A stretch of DNA of 64,000 bases from Streptomyces roseochromogenus subsp. oscitans DS 12.976 (GTDB lineage: Bacteria > Actinomycetota > Actinomycetes > Streptomycetales > Streptomycetaceae): contig NZ_CM002285.1 in the NCBI RefSeq assembly GCF_000497445.1, forward strand, positions 9,377,519 through 9,441,518. The letters run 5' to 3'. Numbering within the stretch: the first letter of the stretch is position 1; each line of letters opens with the position of its first letter. The position numbers and the translations under genes were made by a program. Shown in pieces: positions 53,099-62,609 of the stretch. The notes beneath the pieces are model-generated. The model was not told the origin of the DNA. It saw only the letters and a list, made by a program, of their open reading frames with translations, and did no database searches.

Positions 53099-53644
53099 GT
53101 GAGCATCAGTAGCGAGCGCCAGGTAAGTGCTGAGCAGATCTACGCGGCTCTGGCCGCTCTTGAGGCTGTACCAGTGGCAGATCCGGAGAAGCGCCCCGAA
53201 GCGCCGCAGGAAGACGACCGCCTGCACCTGTTGGGCAGTCTTCTGGCGAAAACGGAGCTTGAGATCACCGCCGCAACCCGTCTGACTGAGGAAGGGGAGA
53301 TCGAGGACGTCCTTGAGACATTGCTCGGTTGGGGGGAACAGCTGGGAGCGGACCCCGGTCTCGCGGTCAACGTCCTGACGAACCGGCTGCAGCGCACCGC
53401 GCTGCAGGTCTCCGAACCCGGGGCAGAAGAAGTGCCACCGGGCCGGGAGGCAGCCTTCGCGGCTTCCATGACAGCGGTGTACGCGCTCAGCGCCCATCTG
53501 CACGCCGAACGCGGCGACACAGAGGGAACCCGACGCGCTCTGAGCGGGGCTGAAGAGGCCCTCATCGACGTCCTGCAAGGCATGCATGACCTGCGCGTCG
53601 CCATCGGGGACGCACCCGGGCCCGAGAACGAAGCCGACAACTGA
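53099..53644 (+). CDS. Hypothetical acidic helical protein
   Basis: A 181-residue soluble protein, strongly acidic and alpha-helical: SISSERQVSAEQIYAALAAL, LLGSLLAKTELEITAATRLT, LAVNVLTNRLQRTALQVSEP and GTRRALSGAEEALIDVLQGM. No cysteines, signal peptide or known motif. The GTG start at 53099 is suggested because helical coding character begins there; 53039 (GTG) is also in frame. It precedes the alcohol dehydrogenase gene by 57 bp. Function unknown. Confidence 0.55.
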   Translation: MSISSERQVSAEQIYAALAALEAVPVADPEKRPEAPQEDDRLHLLGSLLAKTELEITAATRLTEEGEIEDVLETLLGWGEQLGADPGLAVNVLTNRLQRTALQVSEPGAEEVPPGREAAFAASMTAVYALSAHLHAERGDTEGTRRALSGAEEALIDVLQGMHDLRVAIGDAPGPENEADN

Positions 53645-53701
53645 CATAACGCGAGCCGCAACGGTGGCCCGCTGCTCACCATCCCGGCCCGAAGGAGTCT
53701 C

Positions 53702-54727
53702 ATGACGGACAGAATGACGATGCAGGCGTGGGTAGTGGACGGGCCCCGGCCCGTAGAGGAGGATCCCCTCCGGTTGGTCGGGAAGCCCGTTCCGGTGCCG
53801 GAGGACGATGAGCTGCTGGTGCGCGTGCGCGCGTGCGGGGTGTGCCGCACGGACCTGCACGTCATCGAGGGTGACCTGCCGGTGCACCGTCCCGGGGTCA
53901 CGCCGGGTCACGAGGTGGTCGGTGTGGTCGAGGGCTTCGGGGCCGCGGTGCGGGACTTCACGGTCGGGGAGCGCGTGGGAGTGGCCTGGCTGCGTCGCAC
54001 CGACGGGGACTGTGTGTACTGCCGGCGGAGGTCCGAGAATCTGTGCCCGGCCTCGCTCTACACGGGCTGGGACGCCGACGGGGGTTACGCCGAGTACACG
54101 ACGGTGCCGGCCGCCTTTGCGCACCGGCTGCCCGGCGAACTCGACGACATTGCGCTCGCCCCGATGCTGTGCGCGGGCATCATCGGCTATCGCGCGCTGC
54201 GCCGGGCGTTGCTGCCGCCGGGCGGGCGTCTCGGGCTGTACGGCTTCGGGGGCAGTGCCCACCTGTGTGCGCAGGTCGCGATCGCCGAGGGTGCCACCGT
54301 GCACGTCATGACACGAGGTGCGGCCGCCCGGCGACTGGCTCTGGAACTGGGTGCTGCCTCGGCGCGGGGCGCCTACGACGTGCCGCCCGAGCCTCTGGAC
54401 AGCGCGATCCTCTTTGCCCCCGTCGGTGACCTGGTACCCGTCGCGCTGCGAGCCCTGGACCGTGGCGGCGTGCTGGCCATCGCCGGCATCCACCTGAGCG
54501 ACACGCCGCCGTTGCACTACGAGAGCGATCTCTTCTACGAGAAGGAGTTGCGCAGCGTCACCGCCAACACCCGTGAGGACGCCCGGGAGTTCCTGGCCCT
54601 GGCCGCGCGGCACGGAGTGCACGCGACTACACACGCCTATCCGCTCTCGCAGGCCGGTCAGGCGCTCACGGATCTCAAGGCGGGGCGGTTCGACGGGGCG
54701 GCTGTACTCGTGAACGACTTGTCCTGA
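53702..54727 (+). CDS. Zinc-dependent alcohol dehydrogenase (MDR family)
   Basis: A 341-residue medium-chain dehydrogenase. The catalytic zinc site is complete: [17 protein letters not shown] (Cys), [10 protein letters not shown] (His-Glu) and the later [12 protein letters not shown] (Cys). The structural zinc lobe reads [16 protein letters not shown], with three of the usual four cysteines; the first is replaced by aspartate. The NAD(P) motif is [18 protein letters not shown] perfect ribosome site (GAAGGAG) precedes ATG 53702. It probably oxidises primary alcohols or reduces aldehydes (AdhP/AdhA-like). Monocistronic or with the preceding hypothetical gene. Confidence 0.88.
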   Translation: MTDRMTMQAWVVDGPRPVEEDPLRLVGKPVPVPEDDELLVRVRACGVCRTDLHVIEGDLPVHRPGVTPGHEVVGVVEGFGAAVRDFTVGERVGVAWLRRTDGDCVYCRRRSENLCPASLYTGWDADGGYAEYTTVPAAFAHRLPGELDDIALAPMLCAGIIGYRALRRALLPPGGRLGLYGFGGSAHLCAQVAIAEGATVHVMTRGAAARRLALELGAASARGAYDVPPEPLDSAILFAPVGDLVPVALRALDRGGVLAIAGIHLSDTPPLHYESDLFYEKELRSVTANTREDAREFLALAARHGVHATTHAYPLSQAGQALTDLKAGRFDGAAVLVNDLS

Positions 54728-55079
54728 CCGGCTCGTGCGCCACAGCGACGGCCGCCACCAGGCGCTGCACATTGGCCAGCCAGTCCAGCGCCGCAAGGGT
54801 GTAGCGGTCGGCCAGACACCAGTCCGCCCGCGGCCCGTGCCACCCGGCCGGCCGACGGCAGTCCGGCCGCTGCGCCTCGGTGTCCGGCTCGGCCGTCATG
54901 CCCCAGCACAGGCTCGGTCAGCGCAACGCAGTCCTGCATGGCCATGACAGAAACGGCGGCGGTCATCGGCACGCCCAGTACCTCTCGCCGGAGCGGCGAA
55001 CCGACGAAATGGCCCTTGCAGGGTGACGGAATGCGCTGGGTGGGGCCAGCGGGCCGGGCGGCCGCTGCGCGTTCGATGG
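54728..55079. other. No supported gene
   Basis: Minus-strand frames show some coding bias (WHGPRADWCLADRYTLAALD, then MTAAVSVMAMQDCVALTEPV in another frame), but no family or intact start-to-stop unit. Probably a decayed gene. Confidence 0.3.
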
Positions 55080-55360
55080 CGCTCGCGCTTTGGTGGGTTC
55101 CCAGTTTGGGAACGCTGGATCTGCTCGGGGATCTTGGGGCGTTCCTGGAAGGTGAACTCGGTGGCGAGCGCGAGGGCCCGGCGCGCTTCCTCGCTGGTGG
55201 TGGAGGGCTGAGTGCGTTCCCGAGCGTGGCCATGGACGGCGCGGACGAAGCTCTCCACCCAGCTGGTGAAGCGTGCGCGCTTGGCTGCGTCGTCGCGGCC
55301 GTCGATGGTCTCGGCGATCTCACCCAGCCAGTACGACGACCAGGTGTCCACTCTTGAGAG
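55080..55360 (-). pseudogene. Possible Gfo/Idh/MocA oxidoreductase C-terminal fragment
   Basis: A minus-strand run DTWSSYWLGEIAETIDGRDD, FTSWVESFVRAVHGHARERT and STTSEEARRALALATEFTFQ resembles the end of Gfo/Idh/MocA oxidoreductases (F-x-x-F-v-x-A-v-r-G ... e-e-A-r-x-A-L-a-l-a). The Rossmann half and the catalytic EKP motif are absent. Recognition is by pattern only. Confidence 0.35.
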
Positions 55361-55569
55361 GCCCGTGCCTCTCGGCCCGCCCGGAACCGACCCGAACAGC
55401 GCCCCCGTTGCACTCCAGGACTGGCCTGGCGCCTGCGGGGCCGGGAATGACCTCGTCATGCCTTTCCAGGCCTTGTCCACGTTCGGAGTGCTGAGCATCG
55501 GCCCTCCCGGGCTCAATAGGGTCATGCAGTGAAGTACACGCACGGCCTCCAGGTCTCTCCGACCGGTGC

Positions 55570-56023
55570 GTGTCAAGTCAAATGAGGCGTGTGTGGGCGA
55601 GCGAGGGCACCACGATGTTCTCCGGCAAGCACCGTGACACCGGCTTCAACCTGCAGGTCGCCGCCACCCTCGCCGGGGACCTGCTCGCGGTCTCCGCTCC
55701 GGTGCCGGGCTCGCGGCATGACGTGTACGCCTGGCGCCAGTCCCACTTCCCGGACGCCTTCGCCGGCCGGGAGAATGTGGGCGACCTGGGCTACGTCGGC
55801 TCCGGCATGCTCACCGGACGGCGCAAACCCCCTGGTCAGAACGCCCCGCTGGAGACAAGGTGTTCAACCGGAGCTTCGGCAAGCTCCGTGCCGCCGTCGA
55901 ACGCGCGATCGCGCACCTGAAGGACTGGAAGATCCTCGCCACCCGCTACCGCGGCCCCCTCACCCGCTTCCCCGCCATCGCCAGGACCGTCACCGCCCTC
56001 GCCTTCTACAAGAAGGGCTGGTG
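55570..56023 (+). pseudogene. IS5/DDE_4-type transposase relic
   Basis: MFSGKHRDTGFNLQVAATLA, VSAPVPGSRHDVYAWRQSHF (second catalytic Asp region) and ENVGDLGYVGSGML lie in one frame. After a slip near 55860, NRSFGKLRAAVERAIAHLKD (catalytic Glu region) and RFPAIARTVTALAFYKKG end the protein. The N-terminal third is missing. Confidence 0.7.
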
Positions 56024-56161
56024 AGGCCCTGTGAATAGGCCTCTGGGTTTCAGAAGTACTACGGGCGTCGAAGTGCTCCAGAGGCCGGTGCGGTTGGTTG
56101 TGGCCTGATTGAATCCTTGACGTCCGAGGGACGTGCGCGGACGGTAGAGGCGCCATGTGTT

Positions 56162-56180
56162 GCCATGTTCGCGACAAAAC
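56162..56180 (+). promoter_or_regulatory. Shared element upstream of G1 peptidase 1
   Basis: GCCATGTTCGCGACAAAAC matches GGCATGTTCCCGCCATAAC upstream of the second peptidase at 15 of 19 positions. Here it is also half of a dyad, CCATGTT-N8-AACATGG (56163-56184). It may be a common regulatory site. Confidence 0.4.
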
Positions 56181-56208
56181 ATGGAGACCCCCACACACAA
56201 GGAGCCTC

Positions 56209-56985
56209 ATGAGACCTTCAGGCAAGCTCGGCATATGCCTGGCGCCAGTCATCATGACGGCGAGCCTCCTCGGCGCCGGCATGCCGGCGACCGCCGCGGC
56301 CGACCCGCTCGTGCTCAACCCGGCCAGCCCCGACAGCACCGGTGCCACCAGCCCGAACTGGTTCGGCTACGCCGCTTCGGGCGGCGGCTACAGCAGCGTC
56401 GAATCCACCTGGACGCAGAGCCCCGTTGACTGCTCGCGGGGCGACGGCTCCGTCGTCTTCTGGGTCGGCCTCGACGGCTGGGGCAGCCGCACCGTCGAGC
56501 AGACCGGAACCGGAGCGGACTGCCAGAACGGCCGGGCCGACTACTACGCCTGGTGGGAAACGTACCCGGACAATCCGATCAACCCCTACAACGACCCTGT
56601 CAAACCGGGTGACACCTTCTATGCCAAGGTCACCTACCAGGGCGGCACCAACTACGAGTTGTACATCGAGGACAAGACGGCGGGCTGGCGCGAGGACCAG
56701 GTCGTCCAAGGCGCCTCCGGCGCGAGCAACGCCAGCGCGGAAGTGGTAGGTGAGACTCCCGGATACAGTGGCGGACGGTACGCGTCACTGCCGGACTTCA
56801 GCACCGAGAACTTCACCGGATCGCTCGTCGACGGCAAACCGATCGGCGAGATGAACGCCCGGCGCATCGACCTCGCCCGCAACGGGGACACGTTGGCCAC
56901 CACCAGCGATCTGAGCAACGGCACTGACTTCGCTGTGAGCTGGCAGGCCAATTCACTCGCGGCCAGGAGCCGGGCCGTTCGCTGA
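56209..56985 (+). CDS. Secreted G1 glutamic peptidase (eqolisin-like) 1
   Basis: An exported protein of 258 residues. The signal peptide is MRPSGKLGICLAPVIMTASL with cleavage near ATAAA. The mature part opens NWFGYAASGGGYSSVESTWT and has the family pair: Gln in SRTVEQTGTG and Glu in YYAWWETYPD, the catalytic Gln/Glu of G1 peptidases. FWVGLDGWGS and YELYIEDKTAGW are also typical. Such enzymes are acid-active endopeptidases. ATG 56209 has AAGGAG upstream. A second homologue follows 207 bp downstream in the same direction. Confidence 0.88.
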   Translation: MRPSGKLGICLAPVIMTASLLGAGMPATAAADPLVLNPASPDSTGATSPNWFGYAASGGGYSSVESTWTQSPVDCSRGDGSVVFWVGLDGWGSRTVEQTGTGADCQNGRADYYAWWETYPDNPINPYNDPVKPGDTFYAKVTYQGGTNYELYIEDKTAGWREDQVVQGASGASNASAEVVGETPGYSGGRYASLPDFSTENFTGSLVDGKPIGEMNARRIDLARNGDTLATTSDLSNGTDFAVSWQANSLAARSRAVR

Positions 56986-57066
56986 GCCACCCACGACAGC
57001 CGCCGGCGCACACCGTCGGTGAGAAGTCCGACGCCGCCCCTTCTTGAACCACCGTTCCGCCATCAT

Positions 57067-57085
57067 GGCATGTTCCCGCCATAAC
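57067..57085 (+). promoter_or_regulatory. Shared element upstream of G1 peptidase 2
   Basis: GGCATGTTCCCGCCATAAC, partner of the element at 56162-56180, located 107 bp before the second peptidase start. Function as a common regulatory site is inferred. Confidence 0.35.
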
Positions 57086-57191
57086 CCGGTTGTGCGCCGT
57101 CCATTGAGGGGCGCACCCGACAAGCCGACCATGAGCCCCGGTCGGTCGGCCAACCCCCACATGCACTTCTCTCTCCCAAGGAGCGTGCCCC

Positions 57192-57938
57192 ATGGGCATA
57201 TCCATCGGCGCTGCCGGCAGATCCAGAACCGCGCGGGCCACCGCCACCGTCCTGCTGCTCACCGCCGCGCTGGCACCGGTGGGCGCCAGCACCGCCACCG
57301 CCCACGCCTTCGGCCCCAACTCCCCCCGCATCAAGGACAGTCTCTGGGGCGGCTACGTGGCCCAGGGATCCTTCTCCACGATCAGCGGCTCCTGGGTCGA
57401 GCCACACGCGACCTGCAACTCGTCCAACGACCTGTTCGCCCCCTGGGTGGGCATCGACGGCTACGGCTCGCAGACCGTCGAGCAGACCGGTGTGCAGACC
57501 GACTGTTCCAGCGGCTCCCCCGTGCTATCCGCCTGGTACGAGATGTACCCGGCCGCTCCGGTCTACTGGAACGACTCCGTGTCGGAGGGCGACACCATCA
57601 CCGCCTCGGTGGTCTCCCACGGCGACAGCACCTACACGCTCACCCTGAGCGACACGACCCAGGGGTGGACGGAGCACGTCGACCAGTCCATCGACGCACA
57701 GAACGTCAGCGCCGAGGCCGTCATCGAGTCGCCGACCCAGAGCTACCCGTCCTTCGACCGGCTGGACTTCTCCAATGTGACGGTCGACGGCAAGTCGTTC
57801 GACTCGTTCGGCCCGCAGTCCCTGACCAGCGGCGGTTACACACCCGGTCCGCTGCAGGGCGGCTCGTTCACCATGACGCCGGGCGGAGCCGGCCCCCGTG
57901 CGCCGCACGCCTCCAGGCCCGGCGCGGTCCGCTACTGA
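57192..57938 (+). CDS. Secreted G1 glutamic peptidase (eqolisin-like) 2
   Basis: A 248-residue homologue of the preceding gene. The signal peptide is MGISIGAAGRSRTARATATV with a long hydrophobic run ending ATAHA. The catalytic pair is Gln in SQTVEQTGVQ and Glu in SAWYEMYPAA; WGGYVAQGSFSTISGSWVEP and FAPWVGIDGYGS match the family. It lacks the long C-terminal segment of its neighbour. A strong terminator follows. The two are probably an old tandem duplication, with enough divergence to suggest different specificity. Confidence 0.88.
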   Translation: MGISIGAAGRSRTARATATVLLLTAALAPVGASTATAHAFGPNSPRIKDSLWGGYVAQGSFSTISGSWVEPHATCNSSNDLFAPWVGIDGYGSQTVEQTGVQTDCSSGSPVLSAWYEMYPAAPVYWNDSVSEGDTITASVVSHGDSTYTLTLSDTTQGWTEHVDQSIDAQNVSAEAVIESPTQSYPSFDRLDFSNVTVDGKSFDSFGPQSLTSGGYTPGPLQGGSFTMTPGGAGPRAPHASRPGAVRY

Positions 57939-57946
57939 CCGACGAC

Positions 57947-57974
57947 CGGCGGGGGCGCCCGGCAGCCCCCGCCG
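57947..57974 (+). terminator. Terminator after G1 peptidase 2
   Basis: CGGCGGGGGC (57947-57956) pairs perfectly with GCCCCCGCCG (57965-57974) around an 8-nt loop, 8 bp after the stop codon. Confidence 0.75.
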
Positions 57975-57989
57975 TCCGTCGCTCTTCGA

Positions 57990-58290
57990 ACCTGCTCGGC
58001 ACCGGCCAGGCCCGCAGCCGCACCAGCACAGCGGTCGAACGCACCGTCCCCTTCCAACTCATCTGCCAGACCGTACTCGTGCTCTGGTACGCCCCGCCGG
58101 GAACACCGACAGCGACGTCCAAGCCCGCCGCGCAGCCGCCCCCTGGTACCGCCGCAAGCAACACGTCGCACTCGAAGACGTGATCATCGCCTTCCGTCGA
58201 GCCCGGATTACCGACGCCAGCCGCCAACCCGACCCCGCGCGCTACTCCCCAACACCCCGCCGACCAGCACGGCTACCGCCGCGTAACGGC
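57990..58290 (+). pseudogene. Transposase C-terminal fragment
   Basis: VPFQLICQTVLVLWYAPPG in one frame and ARRAAAPWYRRKQHVALEDV, IIAFRRARITDASRQPDP in another match the C-terminal region of IS701/IS4-like putative transposases (LICQTxxxLWYALxGH ... APWYxxK ... M..KLRR). The rest of the element is not present. Confidence 0.5.
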
Positions 58291-58764
58291 GCGCTGGCCT
58301 ATTCCGTGCCCTGTGGAGCCAGCGGCTCGTTGGCCGGAGCAGTGGCAGCCGTCTTGGCGCTGCGGCCTTGCGGGACACCGCCGCCTCACTCCTGGCTACC
58401 GTCTGGTTCGCCGGACAGCAGCACCTCGTCGAACCCTACGACTATTCGACCTGGATGGCTTGCGCCTGCCGGCCGCTGCCGCGAGGGCGGGGACGAACCT
58501 GGCCACCTTCATAGTGCCGTTGCCAGAGGCCAGATCGTAGCTCTTGGTGGCGTTGTAGCCCCACAAGCTGAGGCCGTTGCTGGACACGAGAGCCGTACGG
58601 CATCGACGACAAGACCACCCGGCAGGCCTAGTTCGGCAGCGCTGGCCTGGCCGTGCTGTTCGTGAACCCGTACACCGAGCGGATCACGCTGCTCTCCCTG
58701 CTCTGGACCGGCTGACGCGGTCTCAGGAGCGCTGTCACACTGGCCCTCGTAACCGGCCCGGGTG
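58291..58764. other. Degenerate stretch without a gene
   Basis: Only short runs are readable, for example GSAGLAVLFVNPYTERITLL on the plus strand near 58628-58700, which looks like the tail of a small lost gene. No start, ribosome site or full domain. Confidence 0.35.
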
Positions 58765-59358
58765 TTAGAACTGCACGTCGGAGCAGGCGTAGAAGGCGTT
58801 GCCGGTGTCGGCGATGTTCCACACCGCGAGGATGAGGTGCTTGCCGGTGAGCCCGGTGGGGACGGTGCCCTGCTGGGTTACGGTGTCACTGGACGGCGGC
58901 TCGCCGTCGTACGGGACGGTCAGGAAGGGCTGTGGTTGCAGTTCCGCGCGGGTCAGCGGCTTGGTGGGGTCGTAGCTGTCGTTGCTGACGAAGTACTCGA
59001 AGTCTGTGGTGGCGTGCCGGGCGGTGAAGGTCCAGGTGAAGTCGTAGGTCTGTCCACCGGTGAGCTGGGTGGCGGGCCACTGCCCGCCCCGTGGGTCATC
59101 GAGCTGCGCGAACCGACTGTTCCCGCCGCTGCATATGGCGCCGTCCGGCGGCCCCGTTTCCGGGAACCCTTTTGGCCCTTCGACGCTCTGCGGTTCGTAC
59201 TGGATGTCCCCGCAGTCACTCACGGTCCCCTCGGCACACAGCGCCTGCCGGCTGGGTGGCTGACTGATGTACCCATGACTGCTCGCACTACCGGTGGCCA
59301 GCGCGGAGGCCCCAAGCACACCGAGTCCGACGATCACCGCACCGAGCTTTCCGCGCAT
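58765..59358 (-). CDS. AA10 lytic polysaccharide monooxygenase (chitin-active type)
   Basis: A secreted copper enzyme of 197 residues that oxidatively cleaves chitin or cellulose. The signal peptide (MRGKLGAVIVGLGVLGASAL, then ATGSASS) ends so that His28 becomes the mature N-terminus (HGYISQPPSRQ), the first ligand of the histidine brace. The second is His115 in FTARHATTDFEYF. Other family marks are CSGGNSRF, WPATQLTGGQTYDFTW and the final NAFYACSDVQF. It has the single-domain length of small chitin-binding proteins. A DasR-like operator 54-69 bp upstream points to control by N-acetylglucosamine metabolism. Chitin as substrate is inferred from length and regulation. Confidence 0.9.
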   Translation of the reverse strand: MRGKLGAVIVGLGVLGASALATGSASSHGYISQPPSRQALCAEGTVSDCGDIQYEPQSVEGPKGFPETGPPDGAICSGGNSRFAQLDDPRGGQWPATQLTGGQTYDFTWTFTARHATTDFEYFVSNDSYDPTKPLTRAELQPQPFLTVPYDGEPPSSDTVTQQGTVPTGLTGKHLILAVWNIADTGNAFYACSDVQF

Positions 59359-59411
59359 GGCGCAACTCCTGTGAAAACGTGGGGGTCCAGGGGTGGCGCG
59401 AGCGCCCAGCG

Positions 59412-59427
59412 ATTGGTCCGGACCAAT
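59412..59427. promoter_or_regulatory. DasR-responsive element (dre)-like site
   Basis: ATTGGTCCGGACCAAT is a perfect 16-bp palindrome fitting the known dre pattern (ACTGGTCTAGACCACT-like core TGGTC-N2-GACCA). It lies 54-69 bp upstream of the AA10 gene start, where DasR sites of chitinolytic genes are normally found. Confidence 0.7.
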
Positions 59428-59544
59428 ACGCACGATAGGCCTGACGGGCGGTCATGTCCATAGGGGTTCTCTTCCCGGCTCCACCATCCGACAATGTGCA
59501 TGCCAAATCCGGAAGCGTTCCGGGTACGGAGAGGATCCCCCCAC

Positions 59545-60387
59545 ATGAACAGGCCTTCTCTCATCGCCGCTTTGTCGGCAGGATGTCTCGCCGTCGTCAC
59601 GCTGTTCGGCGTGACCGCCGCACCTGCCGAGGCCGCGGCAAGGCCAGCGGACGCGCAGGTCAGCTTCGCCGGGACCGTGGCGCTGGACGACTGCTCCGGG
59701 TCCGTCATACGGACCCCCGCCGCGGCGGATGACGACCCGGCGATGGTCATGACCAACGGGCACTGCCTGGAGAGCGGAATGCCCGCCGCGGGTCAGGTCA
59801 TCACCGACCAGCCGTCCAGCCGGACGTTCACGCTGCTGGACGCAGGCGGAAACCAGGCCGGCACGCTACAGGCCACCAAAGTGGTGTACGCGACGATGAC
59901 CGACACCGACATAACGCTGTACCAACTGAGCAGCACCTACGCCCAGATCCGCCAGCAGTACCAGATCGACGCGCTGCCGCTGGCCACCACGCACCCGGTG
60001 CAGGGGGACAACATCGAGGTGGTCTCCGGGTACTGGCAGTCCACCTACTCCTGCACGATAGACGGCTTCGCCTACGAGGTGAAGGAGGCCGACTGGACCT
60101 GGAAGGACTCCGTGCGGTACACCCCGGACTGCCATGTGATCGGCGGTACTTCGGGCTCACCGGTCATAGACACCTCGACCGGCCAGGTGGTGGCGGTCAA
60201 CAACACCACCAACGAGAACGGCGGGCAGTGCACCCTGGACAACCCCTGTGAGGTGGACCAGAACGGCAACGTCACCATCCACCAGGGCATCGGCTACGCC
60301 GAGGAGACGTACCTGATCGCCCCCTGCGTGGGCTCTGGCAACCAGATAGACCTCACCCTGCCGAATTGCGCCCTCCCGAAGCCGTAA
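59545..60387 (+). CDS. Secreted trypsin-like (S1) serine protease
   Basis: A 280-residue exported protease. The signal peptide MNRPSLIAALSAGCLAVVTL ends around AEAAA. The triad is His in MVMTNGHCLESG, Asp in MTDTDITLYQL and Ser in VIGGTSGSPVIDTS; cysteines at DDCSG, YSC and PDC probably form disulfides. ATG 59545 has GGAGAGG upstream. It is divergent from the AA10 oxygenase, 186 bp away, so the dre-like site may influence it too. A perfect 14-bp hairpin ends the transcript. Confidence 0.88.
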   Translation: MNRPSLIAALSAGCLAVVTLFGVTAAPAEAAARPADAQVSFAGTVALDDCSGSVIRTPAAADDDPAMVMTNGHCLESGMPAAGQVITDQPSSRTFTLLDAGGNQAGTLQATKVVYATMTDTDITLYQLSSTYAQIRQQYQIDALPLATTHPVQGDNIEVVSGYWQSTYSCTIDGFAYEVKEADWTWKDSVRYTPDCHVIGGTSGSPVIDTSTGQVVAVNNTTNENGGQCTLDNPCEVDQNGNVTIHQGIGYAEETYLIAPCVGSGNQIDLTLPNCALPKP

Positions 60388-60394
60388 CACGTCC

Positions 60395-60429
60395 GGAACG
60401 CCCTGGCGAGCGCAGCGCCAGGGCGTTCC
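60395..60429 (+). terminator. Terminator after S1 protease
   Basis: GGAACGCCCTGGCG (60395-60408) and CGCCAGGGCGTTCC (60416-60429) form a perfect 14-bp stem with a 7-nt loop, 7 bp after the stop codon. Confidence 0.85.
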
Positions 60430-60569
60430 CTCCAACGTTGCGCGGCACGGGAGGACTGACCCTCATGGACAGTGGGGCCGGACACGAATCACCCCGTGGT
60501 GGAAGGCGGCTGAGGGCCTCCCTGAGGCTCTTCCCGGCGTGCTTGCGGTGAGGGGGCGGCGATGGCAGG

Positions 60570-62377
60570 TCAGCCCACGTCGAAGATGTTGGGCAGACCG
60601 AGCTGGTGGCGCAGCCTGTCGTCGTTCTTGACCAAGGCCAGCTCCGGCGGACTGTACAGCGGGGTGACGGTGCAGCGCGGGGCTGGTGAACCGACGTGGT
60701 CGAGCAGAGCGTTGGTGGCCAGCCGGGCCGATGCGTTGGCGCCTTCCATCGTCGCCAGGTCGATGGGGACGGCGACATAGTCGCCCGCCAGATAGAAGTG
60801 GGGGATCTCGGTGGCGGCCGACGGCCGGTTGTGGAAGGTGCCGACGGGGTGGATGAGCAGTTCGTCGTCGTTACGCGGGTGCGGTGTGCCGATGTCCGAC
60901 ACGCCCGGGTCCAGGAACCACGAGTGCAGCGTGCGGTCGCTGAGGACGGTCTTGCCAGTGTCGTTGAGCGCAGCCTTCAGCTGTCCCACACCTCGCGGGC
61001 GACCTCTTCACGGGTGCACTGCTTGCCCGTCTTGCCATACAGGATACCGGGCTTGTCCCATTCGGAGATGTCCACCGAGAGGCAGTCCACCACGCTGCCG
61101 TCGCCGTAGTCGGCACGGAAGTCGCGGTGCGGCCAGTGCCTCGCCTGCGCGATGGCGGTGAGCGACCAGGGCGAGTCGATACAGTCGAGATGCCCTCGGA
61201 CGGTGTCCGGCCGCTCCGTAAGATAGAACTGAATGCCCGTCATCCAGTCGGTGCGAAGCTTGTCGCAGCGGGCGAGCTGCGGGTCGGCGGCGCGCATGGC
61301 GGCACTCCAGGTGAGCCGGGCATGCTCAACCGGGAGCGCACACACGTAGTGGTCGGCACTGACGTTGCGTCGCACCCCCTCCGGGTCCTCGACGAGGGCA
61401 GCCGTCACCTCGGCACCGTCGTAGGCGAACTCCCGCAGCGTCCAGCCGACGCGGAACTGCACGCCGAGTGAACGCAGATGGTCCACCCACGGGTCGATCA
61501 CGCCTCGTTGGTGGGCGCGTTGAGGATCCGGTCGAGCGGGCCGTCGGCACCCCGGCCGAGAGCGTTGAAGATGAACGCCTCCAGCAGCGAGCCCACTGTG
61601 CGGGTGCTCGACTCCTCGGCCTTGGTGGCCACGATGTTGCGGGTGACTCCCACGGCTAGGAGACGCTGATACTCATACGACATCTGGGCAGCCCGTGTGT
61701 AGGCCCACCAGGGGGTGGCCTCCCACTGGTCGTTGCGGCGCTCGTCGCAACTGGTGAGGAAGGTGAGCAGACGGCCCACGAAGTAGGCCACCTCCCGAGG
61801 CGGAAGGCGTCCGAACGTGCCGAAGAACCCCTCAAGCACGCGCCGCAGCGCATCCGGGGTGAGTGGCTGCGGTATCCCCGACCACGGTAGGGGCAGGCGC
61901 AGGTCCTCGTACCCGGTCCGTGCGAACATCATCTCCTTGGGAGCCACCAGGTTGTCCCGGACGCCGTGCGGGTTGCCCGGGAAGGGGATACGCCGCAGGG
62001 TGTCAGGCAGGTTGTGGTAGATCCCGGGGATGAACCGGAAGCCGTGCTCGGCGGGGAGCGGCGACCGGCCGCCCCTGGCACTGTCGGGCACGTCCATGCT
62101 GCGCGCCTTGCCGCCCAGGGCGCGCCGCTCGTAGACGGTGACCCGAAAGCCACGCTTGGCGAGCTCGTGCGCGGCGGTCAGCCCGGCCACCCCGGCCCCG
62201 AACACCGCGACCGACTGCGCTTCCGCCCCGGCGCTCAGCTCGCGCGCGAGGGCCGGGACGGTGGTCCCGGCCCCCACAGCGGCGGCGGCCCCCGCTACCG
62301 CAGCGCCCTTGACGAACGCGCGTCTCGTGGTACCCGTATGCTCCCTGGCACCCCCTCTTACCCGTGGTAACGGTCAT
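60570..62377 (-). pseudogene. Tat-exported FAD-dependent oxidoreductase, three frameshifts
   Basis: A phytoene-desaturase/HpnE-like flavoprotein of about 600 codons split over four frames. The N-terminus (ATG 62377, MTVTTGKR) leads, after one slip in a G-run, to TTRRAFVKGAAVAGAAAAVG, a twin-arginine signal. SVAVFGAGVAGLTAAHELAK is the FAD motif. Frame two ends NAPTNEA at 61498 where one missing G (GCGTGATC for GCGTGGATC) breaks the frame. MIDPWVDHLRSLGVQFRVGW continues to 60977, where a second missing base occurs. The last frame holds FYLAGDYVAVPIDLATMEGA (C-terminal FAD motif). All domains are present, so recent decay or sequencing error in G-runs are both possible. Confidence 0.7.
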
Positions 62378-62609
62378 GTCGGCACAGGAGGATACGGACG
62401 CGGCCGTGCAGCCGGAAGACAAACTCTGGCCCCGTTGGTGTGCGTGCGGCGGGAAGTCCCCTGCTGTGGCCGAACAGCGCACAAGCCCGCACGCCACTCA
62501 CCCCGCCTCCCGCAACAGCCGCCCCCACGACGGGCCTTGGCCGCAGCAGCTCGGCCCTTCGGGCGGCGAGCTGATCGCACGCTGGTACACCGCCCAGAAC
62601 GGCGACCAT
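62378..62609. other. No gene seen
   Basis: No supported frame. It presumably holds the promoter of the FAD oxidoreductase relic on the minus strand. Confidence 0.3.
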
